A DNA stretch of 18,526 nt from Fen731 sp964354265 (GTDB lineage: Bacteria > Actinomycetota > Humimicrobiia > Humimicrobiales > Humimicrobiaceae): assembly GCA_964354265.1 (NCBI GenBank), contig CAYGYY010000042.1, positions 1-18,526 of the forward strand, written 5' to 3'. The notes beneath the pieces are model-generated. The model was not told where the DNA came from and did no database searches. It saw only the letters and a list, made by a program, of their open reading frames with translations. Numbering within the stretch: the stretch's first letter is position 1; every line of letters begins with the position of its first letter. This document shows, in pieces, positions 14,055 to 18,526 of the stretch. A program made the translations under genes and the position numbers.

Positions 14055-15320
14055 GTGATAGATTTAGAGCTTCTTAGAAAAAATCCTGAAATCTTCAAGC
14101 GGGAAATTGAAAAAAGAGGGATGCCTATAAATGTGGATGACGACTTAAAACTTGATGCGGGGAGAAGGAAACTGATTTTTCAGGTTGATGAGATAAGGGC
14201 TAAAAAAAATGAAGCATCAAAAATAGCGCCAAACCTTCAAGGTGATGAAAAAAATGAAATGATATCCAGGATGAAGGTACTTAATGATGATTTAAAAAAA
14301 CTTGAAGATAATCTTGCAGAAAAGGAAAGGCAGTTTTTTGAAAAAATAGCCTCTTACCCGAATATTTCTCATGCTTCTGTTCCTTCAGGAAAAGATGAAA
14401 GCGGCAATGTAATAGAGTATTTTGTTGGCGAGAAGCCGGTTTTTGATTTCAGTGTTAAAAACCATATTGAACTTGGTACAGCGCTTAACATAATAGACGA
14501 AGAAAGAGCAGCAAAAATATCAGGTTCAAGATTTATATTTTTAAAAAATGAAGCTGTCAGGCTTCAATTTGCCCTTGTATTATATGTCTTAAATAAACTC
14601 ATGCAAAAAGGTTTTACTCCACTTATTCCGCCGGTCCTAGTAAAAGAGAGGGCAATGTACGGTACGGGATTTTTCCCTGTAGAGGCTTCCCAGTATTATA
14701 AGACTGAACTCGATGATCTTTTTCTTGTCGGTACCGCAGAAGTCCCGTTATGCGCATATCACGCAGACGAGATCCTTGATGCGGAAATGCTGCCACTAAA
14801 ATACGCTGCTTACTCAACATGTTTCAGGAGGGAAGCTGGGAGCTATGGCAAAGACATGGGCGGGCTTTTCAGGGTACACCAGTTTGACAAGATAGAGATG
14901 TTTATATTTTCACTTCCTGATAAAAGCTGGGAAGAATATGAAATGCTGCGTGATACCCTTGAGGATATAGTCAGAGGGTTGAAACTGCATTACAGGATAA
15001 TGAACATGTGTACAGGTGATATAGGCGCACCGAATGCAAAAAAATATGACCTTGAGGCATGGATACCATCGCAGCAAAATTACAGGGAAATCGCCTCATG
15101 TTCAAATGATACAGATTTTCAGGCAAGAAGATTAAACATCAAGTTTAAGGATGGGGACAGGAAGGGTATTCTGCATACCATGAACAGTACAGCCTGCGCA
15201 ATGGGAAGGATGCTCATGTCAATAATTGAAAATTATCAGGATAAAAACGGGAATATAATGGTTCCTGAAATCCTGCTTCCATATGCAGGAGGCATGGAAA
15301 TTATAAAAAAGAAGAATTGA
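14055..15320 (+). CDS. serS: Seryl-tRNA synthetase
   Basis: SerS charges tRNA-Ser with serine, and three serine tRNA genes lie in the next 3 kb. The 421-residue class II synthetase has an N-terminal coiled-coil arm (about 28-100), which grips the long variable arm of tRNA-Ser. It then shows TAE (227-229), motif 2 in FRREAGSYGKDMGGLFRVHQ (257-276), DLEAWIP (332-338), and motif 3 NSTACAMGRMLMSIIEN (377-393) with its arginine. Motif 3 usually reads NGSGLAVGR, so NSTACAMGR is a mild variant. The start is GTG at 14055 with GGGAAGG ending 7 nt upstream. The 154-bp leader shows no T-box consensus. It is followed directly by tRNA-Ser(TGA). Confidence 0.96.
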   Translation: MIDLELLRKNPEIFKREIEKRGMPINVDDDLKLDAGRRKLIFQVDEIRAKKNEASKIAPNLQGDEKNEMISRMKVLNDDLKKLEDNLAEKERQFFEKIASYPNISHASVPSGKDESGNVIEYFVGEKPVFDFSVKNHIELGTALNIIDEERAAKISGSRFIFLKNEAVRLQFALVLYVLNKLMQKGFTPLIPPVLVKERAMYGTGFFPVEASQYYKTELDDLFLVGTAEVPLCAYHADEILDAEMLPLKYAAYSTCFRREAGSYGKDMGGLFRVHQFDKIEMFIFSLPDKSWEEYEMLRDTLEDIVRGLKLHYRIMNMCTGDIGAPNAKKYDLEAWIPSQQNYREIASCSNDTDFQARRLNIKFKDGDRKGILHTMNSTACAMGRMLMSIIENYQDKNGNIMVPEILLPYAGGMEIIKKKN

Positions 15321-15344
15321 TTTTATTTTATAATTTCCCATGTG

Positions 15345-15353
15345 TGTTATAAT
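15345..15353 (+). promoter_or_regulatory. Extended -10 promoter for tRNA-Ser(TGA)/tRNA-Arg
   Basis: TGTTATAAT is a perfect extended -10 (TGnTATAAT) ending 10 nt before the mature tRNA, giving a leader of about 4 nt. No good -35 is seen, as is common with extended -10 promoters. Confidence 0.5.
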
Positions 15354-15363
15354 CATGAATTCT

Positions 15364-15452
15364 GGAGAGGTGGCTGAGCGGTTGAAAGCGGCGGTCTTGA
15401 AAACCGTTGAGGGCTTTGTCCTCCGGGGGTTCGAATCCCTCCCTCTCCGCCA
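15364..15452 (+). tRNA. tRNA-Ser(TGA)
   Basis: Acceptor GGAGAGG pairs with CCTCTCC (15442-15448); the discriminator is G and CCA is encoded. The anticodon loop CTTGAAA gives TGA. The long variable arm (GAGGGCTTTGTCCTC) and the T-loop GTTCGAATC are present. It lies 43 bp after serS. Confidence 0.97.
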
Positions 15453-15477
15453 GCATTGTATAAAATCCATTTTATGC

Positions 15478-15553
15478 GCGCCTGTAGCTCAGTGGATAGA
15501 GCGATGGTCTACGAAACCAAAGGTCGGAGGTTCGAATCCTCTCAGGCGCGCCA
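15478..15553 (+). tRNA. tRNA-Arg(ACG)
   Basis: Acceptor GCGCCTG pairs with CAGGCGC (15543-15549), then G and encoded CCA. The loop CTACGAA gives ACG, to be edited to ICG for CGN codons. It starts 25 bp after tRNA-Ser(TGA), so the two are one transcript. Confidence 0.96.
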
Positions 15554-15592
15554 GTTTTTAACCTTTAATATTTTTTAAGTTAATTATCCTGT

Positions 15593-15618
15593 AAAATATG
15601 CTTATTCCATATTTTTTT
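15593..15618 (+). terminator. Hairpin with T run after tRNA-Arg
   Basis: AAAATATG (15593-15600) pairs perfectly with CATATTTT (15608-15615) around CTTATTC, followed by TTT. The stem is AT-rich and hence weak, but it sits 40 bp after the tRNA pair. A near copy occurs at 18386-18414. Confidence 0.45.
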
Positions 15619-15684
15619 ATGGTGCTTTTTTAAAAAATTATTGTTATTATATTGATTTCTAATTTAAGGTGCGATATTTTATCA

Positions 15685-15780
<96 letters not shown>

Positions 15781-15791
15781 TGGAAAATAAT

Positions 15792-16322
15792 ATGAGCATT
15801 ATCCAGGAAATACTTCGATCCCAAATCAAACCAAAGGAAAAACAGTCCATGCTGGTTGAAGATGTTGTTTCAGGAAAAATACCGGCAAAACAGTTAATTG
15901 ACTTCTTTGAAGCGGCTTCTGATGTTGATAAGTGCAATTGTGCCGATGTGATGAAGCATGTTTCAGCTAAAAGCACGGGAGTCCTTGTGCCATATATTGA
16001 TATCCTGTTAGGGTATATAAATTACAATTCGCCTAGAGTAAAATGGGGCGTTCCGGTAGCTATTGGCAATATGGCAAAAGATTATCCGGAAGAGGCAGCA
16101 AAAGCAATCCCTTATCTTTTAAAGAATACACATGATGATGTTATTAACACGACAGTCATAAAATGGTGTGCAGCATTTGCACTTGCAGAAATTGCAAAGC
16201 ATAATCCTAAAACCAGAAAACAGCTATTGCCGGTTTTCGAAAAAATAATTGAATCAGAAAAGAATACTGGTGTGAAGAATGTTTATATCAAAGCAATGAA
16301 AGTAATTGAAAAGGAAAAATAA
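15792..16322 (+). CDS. HEAT-repeat-like helical protein
   Basis: This 176-residue protein is all helical with paired amphipathic helices. VPYIDILLGYINYNSPRVKW, then VAIGNMAKDYPEEAAKAIPYLLK and CAAFALAEIAKHNPKTRKQLLPV, are three HEAT/armadillo-type units (about residues 65-170). Such solenoids bind protein or nucleic acid, and no catalytic motif is visible. ATG 15792 is chosen over the in-frame TTG at 15780, which would begin 1 bp after the tRNA-Ser CCA; GGAAA at 15782-15786 is a weak ribosome site for the ATG. The next gene is an AlkD-like protein, also a HEAT-type solenoid, so a shared role in DNA repair is conceivable but not shown. Confidence 0.75.
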   Translation: MSIIQEILRSQIKPKEKQSMLVEDVVSGKIPAKQLIDFFEAASDVDKCNCADVMKHVSAKSTGVLVPYIDILLGYINYNSPRVKWGVPVAIGNMAKDYPEEAAKAIPYLLKNTHDDVINTTVIKWCAAFALAEIAKHNPKTRKQLLPVFEKIIESEKNTGVKNVYIKAMKVIEKEK

Positions 16323-16486
16323 TTGGTTAACCTTTATTGCTGACAGGTAGAAGAAGAGGGCTTCAGGTTACCTCTTAAAAAGCAAAGGGCCACTTAAAAA
16401 TAAAATTGCTGCTCTAAAATGCTTTTGGATGAAACTTGCTTTTGGAGCTATAGCAAGAAAAATATCCTGTGTGAAGATTGAATTAA

Positions 16487-17191
16487 ATGATAAAAAATAT
16501 AAAAGAAGAACTTAAGTCCATTTCAAACCCGCAAAAAGCTGAGATATTAAAAAGGTTTTTTAAGACTGGAAAAGGCCAGTATGGAGAAGGTGACATTTTT
16601 ATAGGGGTCCAGGTTCCCTGCTTGAGAAAAATAGCTGTAAAATATTCGATGATTCCCGGAGAAGAGGCCCTGAAGCTTTTAAAGTCACCAGTTCACGAAG
16701 AAAGAATGGTAGCCCTTTTTATCCTTATAAATAAGTTTGAAAAAGGTGACGATGAGGTTAAGGAATGGATTTATAAAAATTATCTTGCACATACATCATG
16801 GATAAATAACTGGGACCTTGTAGACCTTTCTGCAGATAAAATAGTAGGACAATATTTGTCTGATAAAGAAAAAGAAATTTTATATAACCTTGCTGACTCA
16901 GCAAACCTGTGGGAACGCAGGATAGCAATAATTGCGACTTTCAATTTCATAAAGAAGGGCAACTGCTGTGAAACTTTCAGGGTATCGGAACTGTTGCTGG
17001 GAGACGGGCATGACTTAATACATAAAGCTGTAGGATGGATGCTGAGGGAAACAGGGAAGCGCTGTTCTGAAGAAGTTCTTAAGAAATTTTTAGCGGAAAA
17101 CTACAAAAAAATGCCAAGGACAATGCTAAGATATGCTATTGAAAGAATGCCGGCGCAAATAAGGGCCCAATATCTAGATGGAAGAATTTAA
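16487..17191 (+). CDS. alkD: DNA alkylation repair protein, AlkD-like glycosylase family
   Basis: AlkD-type proteins are HEAT-like DNA glycosylases that remove 3- and 7-alkylpurines without base flipping. The 234-residue protein has the family text (PF08713): GDIFIGVQVPCLRKIA (35-50), WINNWDLVD (105-113), LWERRIAIIATFNFI (141-155), DGHDLIHKAVGWMLRETGKR (173-192) and the MPRTMLRYAIERMP tail. Trp109 and Asp113 coincide in number with the catalytic Trp109 and Asp113 of Bacillus cereus AlkD; Trp184 and Arg144/145 fit the other DNA-contact positions. All key residues appear present, so activity is likely. The 164-bp space before it has no clear promoter, and the next gene follows by 26 bp. Confidence 0.9.
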   Translation: MIKNIKEELKSISNPQKAEILKRFFKTGKGQYGEGDIFIGVQVPCLRKIAVKYSMIPGEEALKLLKSPVHEERMVALFILINKFEKGDDEVKEWIYKNYLAHTSWINNWDLVDLSADKIVGQYLSDKEKEILYNLADSANLWERRIAIIATFNFIKKGNCCETFRVSELLLGDGHDLIHKAVGWMLRETGKRCSEEVLKKFLAENYKKMPRTMLRYAIERMPAQIRAQYLDGRI

Positions 17192-17217
17192 AAATATTCT
17201 CTTAAGGGGTGATTATT

Positions 17218-18204
17218 TTGAAAAATTTGATTTCGCTTCCCCACAGGATATGTGAATCGACCTGCTACATTAATGGTCTTGAAGATATGCTGGAAGCCAG
17301 CGGAAGAAGATACCCGGATTATTTACTGTCAGTACTTGGTGGTATGGGTGAATTTTCATATTTTAAATTTAAAGGCGCAAAACCTCCAAACATGGTTTAT
17401 TTTGGCGCAAACCCGAAATATCTTCTTGCAGATCTTGAAAATATTATAGGGTTTAAACAGGAAGTAATTGAAAACAGGGTTTTTAAGAACACTTTTACCC
17501 TAATCAAGGATTATGTCTCTAACGGCCAACCGGTTGTTGCAGGTGCCATGGATATGTTTTACCTTCATTATTACAAAGACCTTTATGGCAAACAGCATGT
17601 CCCTATTCATTATATACTTATAACAGGATACGATGATGACAGGGAAGAGGTATATGCGCAGGACTGCACATTTGAAGGAATTCAAGCTGTCTCCTATGCT
17701 GATTTTGAGAAAGCTCTTAATGTAAATGTTCCAGGGATGAGCAGGAAAAATACAATAAGGGTCTTTAAAATTACAGGAAATCTTCCATCTGAGCTTGAGG
17801 CAGCAAAAAAAGGTTTTAATTTCAGGGCAGAAAAAATGCTCAAACCTCCGGTAAGCCTGCTGGGTATTCCTGCTATGAAAAAACTTGCAAAAGAAATATT
17901 TGACTGGCAGGATAAAGAAAGTTTTAAACATCTGGTTATGTATGCAACAGTGCCGCCTCATATCCCTAAAAATTTCAATAACAGCAACGGAATGCGGTCA
18001 TGGAAATCCAAAATATTGAAGGAGCTTGGAGAGAAATACCTTGTGCCGGATTGGGTGGAAGCATCCATATTATTCAGGAAGTCAGGCAACCTTATAATAG
18101 AAATATGTGAATCAGCTATGAGGGGGGACTGCGAAGCTATTTCAAGACTAATCTTTAAAGTTGCAGAAATAGAAGAAAAAGCATATATGCTGATTAAAAC
18201 CTGA
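17218..18204 (+). CDS. BtrH-like protein (butirosin biosynthesis H, N-terminal/DUF4872 type)
   Basis: The 328-residue protein resembles BtrH, which transfers an acyl chain from a carrier protein to the aminoglycoside butirosin; many homologues lie outside antibiotic clusters with unknown roles. The N-terminal half looks like a papain/C39-like fold, with Cys12 in ICESTC as probable nucleophile, His in VPIHYILITGYDDD and Asp in VYAQDC (about residues 120-152). The C-terminal half (about 205-320) is helical and DUF4872-like. The start is TTG 17218, placed 5 nt after AAGGGGTGA, a near-perfect Shine-Dalgarno; the GTG at 17209 lies inside that site and is unlikely. It follows alkD by 26 bp. No carrier protein or antibiotic gene is seen here, so the substrate is unknown. 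Confidence 0.75.
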   Translation: MKNLISLPHRICESTCYINGLEDMLEASGRRYPDYLLSVLGGMGEFSYFKFKGAKPPNMVYFGANPKYLLADLENIIGFKQEVIENRVFKNTFTLIKDYVSNGQPVVAGAMDMFYLHYYKDLYGKQHVPIHYILITGYDDDREEVYAQDCTFEGIQAVSYADFEKALNVNVPGMSRKNTIRVFKITGNLPSELEAAKKGFNFRAEKMLKPPVSLLGIPAMKKLAKEIFDWQDKESFKHLVMYATVPPHIPKNFNNSNGMRSWKSKILKELGEKYLVPDWVEASILFRKSGNLIIEICESAMRGDCEAISRLIFKVAEIEEKAYMLIKT

Positions 18205-18222
18205 AAAAGCTTGTGATATAAT
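18194..18222 (+). promoter_or_regulatory. Promoter of tRNA-Ser(GGA)
   Basis: TTAAAA (18194-18199), 17 nt, then TATAAT (18217-18222) with an upstream TG (18214-18215) form an extended -10 promoter overlapping the end of the BtrH-like gene. The predicted start near 18229 leaves about 23 nt before the tRNA. Confidence 0.6.
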
Positions 18223-18251
18223 TTGGAAAGTTTTCAGGGCTGACTGATACT

Positions 18252-18343
18252 GGAGAGATGGCTGAGCGGTTTAAAGCGCACGCCTGGAGAGCGTGTGAGC
18301 GGCGTGAGCCGCTTCGAGGGTTCGAATCCCTCTCTCTCCGCCA
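18252..18343 (+). tRNA. tRNA-Ser(GGA)
   Basis: Acceptor GGAGAGA pairs with TCTCTCC (18333-18339), then G and encoded CCA. The loop CTGGAGA gives GGA, decoding UCC/UCU. The long variable arm is GAGCGGCGTGAGCCGCTTC and the T-arm GAGGGTTCGAATCCCTC. Confidence 0.97.
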
Positions 18344-18385
18344 GATAATGTCCAGGTATTACAGAATAATTTAGTTTCAATCAGT

Positions 18386-18414
18386 GTAAAATATGCCATA
18401 AGCGCATATTTTAC
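18386..18414 (+). repeat. Perfect 11-bp hairpin, near copy of the one at 15593
   Basis: GTAAAATATGC (18386-18396) pairs perfectly with GCATATTTTAC (18404-18414) around a 7-nt loop. It lies 43 bp after tRNA-Ser(GGA). There is no T run after the stem, which abuts the GC-rich segment that follows. The left arm is shared with the hairpin after tRNA-Arg. Confidence 0.6.
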
Positions 18415-18499
18415 GGGATTCGAAAGGACGGAGCGAACAGGGGTGAGCGAGTCCGCGGCTCTGCAGCGAGCCAGCAGGCGAGACGAAAGACCGGATCCC
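18415..18499 (+). other. GC-rich structured segment of unknown function
   Basis: GGGATTCG (18415-18422) pairs with CGGATCCC (18492-18499) with one G-U. Inside are GGAC/GTCC (18426-18429 and 18451-18454... arms GGAC and GTCC) and GGCTC/GAGCC (18457-18461 and 18468-18472), giving a branched fold. The units GCGAA/GCGAG recur four times. Base composition is strikingly GC-rich against its surroundings. Its left end is the inverse of a tRNA T-arm (CGAATCCC) and its right end runs into a tRNA-Ser 3' end. It may be a small RNA, a mobile-element remnant or a tRNA pseudogene. Confidence 0.4.
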
Positions 18500-18512
18500 T
18501 CTCTCTCCGCCA
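18495..18512 (+). repeat. Second copy of the tRNA-Ser 3' end
   Basis: These 18 bases, ATCCCTCTCTCTCCGCCA, are identical to the last 18 of tRNA-Ser(GGA) at 18326-18343, 169 bp earlier. No complete tRNA precedes this copy. It could be an attachment-site duplicate or a tRNA pseudogene tail. Confidence 0.7.
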
Positions 18513-18526
18513 CTTCAAATGGAGAG

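Noticed and set aside
15340..15561. ORF of 73 codons across the tRNA-Ser/tRNA-Arg pair
   Set aside because: It is a translation of two tRNA genes; the similar frames at 15219-15470, 15728-15976 and 18271-18513 on the minus strand are also tRNA shadows.
15652..15680. TTGATT-N17-TATTTT as promoter of tRNA-Ser(GCT)
   Set aside because: Its start point would fall about 2 nt inside the mature tRNA.
16351..16515. Open frame of about 55 codons before alkD
   Set aside because: It has no clear start or ribosome site, overlaps the start of alkD and resembles nothing I know.

Overview
The window looks like a chromosomal scaffold from an AT-rich bacterium, probably monoderm (Gram-positive type: Firmicutes or a low-GC Actinobacteriota-like lineage). 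Evidence for this is the four-PASTA serine/threonine kinase next to a PP2C phosphatase, Shine-Dalgarno sites close to AAGGAGG, frequent TTG/GTG starts and the absence of outer-membrane genes. Lineage is inferred from gene content only. A run of 100 N (11596-11695) marks a scaffold join, so the order across it is an assembly claim.

Region 1 (1-1512) is accessory. It holds a small unrecognised Trp/Gly-rich protein that may be expressed from an upstream frame by frameshifting, a HigBA-type toxin-antitoxin pair with a readable promoter and operator, and a relic of a tRNA-Ser 3' end. Region 2 (1513-7856) is lipid synthesis: birA (minus) diverges from fabZ-fabD-fabG-fabF-accD-accA. Together these supply biotin ligase, the carboxyltransferase half of acetyl-CoA carboxylase, malonyl transfer, condensation, ketoreduction and dehydration. 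ACP, FabH, enoyl reductase and AccB/AccC are not in the window. Region 3 (7837-10599, minus) is a phosphatase-kinase pair for Ser/Thr signalling; the kinase gene overlaps the 3' end of accA by 20 bp.

Region 4 (10650-11595) is a broken fragment of phage-like genes with two frame breaks, ending near the gap. Region 5 (11696-15320) has tRNA-Leu(CAG), an exported CARDB-like protein starting 15 bp after the tRNA, the tail of an M23 peptidase-like gene, pheA and serS. Region 6 (15320-18526) has tRNA-Ser(TGA), tRNA-Arg(ACG), tRNA-Ser(GCT), a HEAT-like protein, an AlkD-like DNA alkylation repair protein, a BtrH-like protein and tRNA-Ser(GGA), then a GC-rich structured segment ending in a second copy of the tRNA-Ser 3' end. 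The serine synthetase thus sits with three serine tRNAs.

The most unusual items are the structured segment at 18386-18512, the hairpin it shares with the end of the first tRNA group, the tRNA-to-mRNA junctions, and the serS/tRNA-Ser clustering. I did not find a clear new defence or biosynthetic system.
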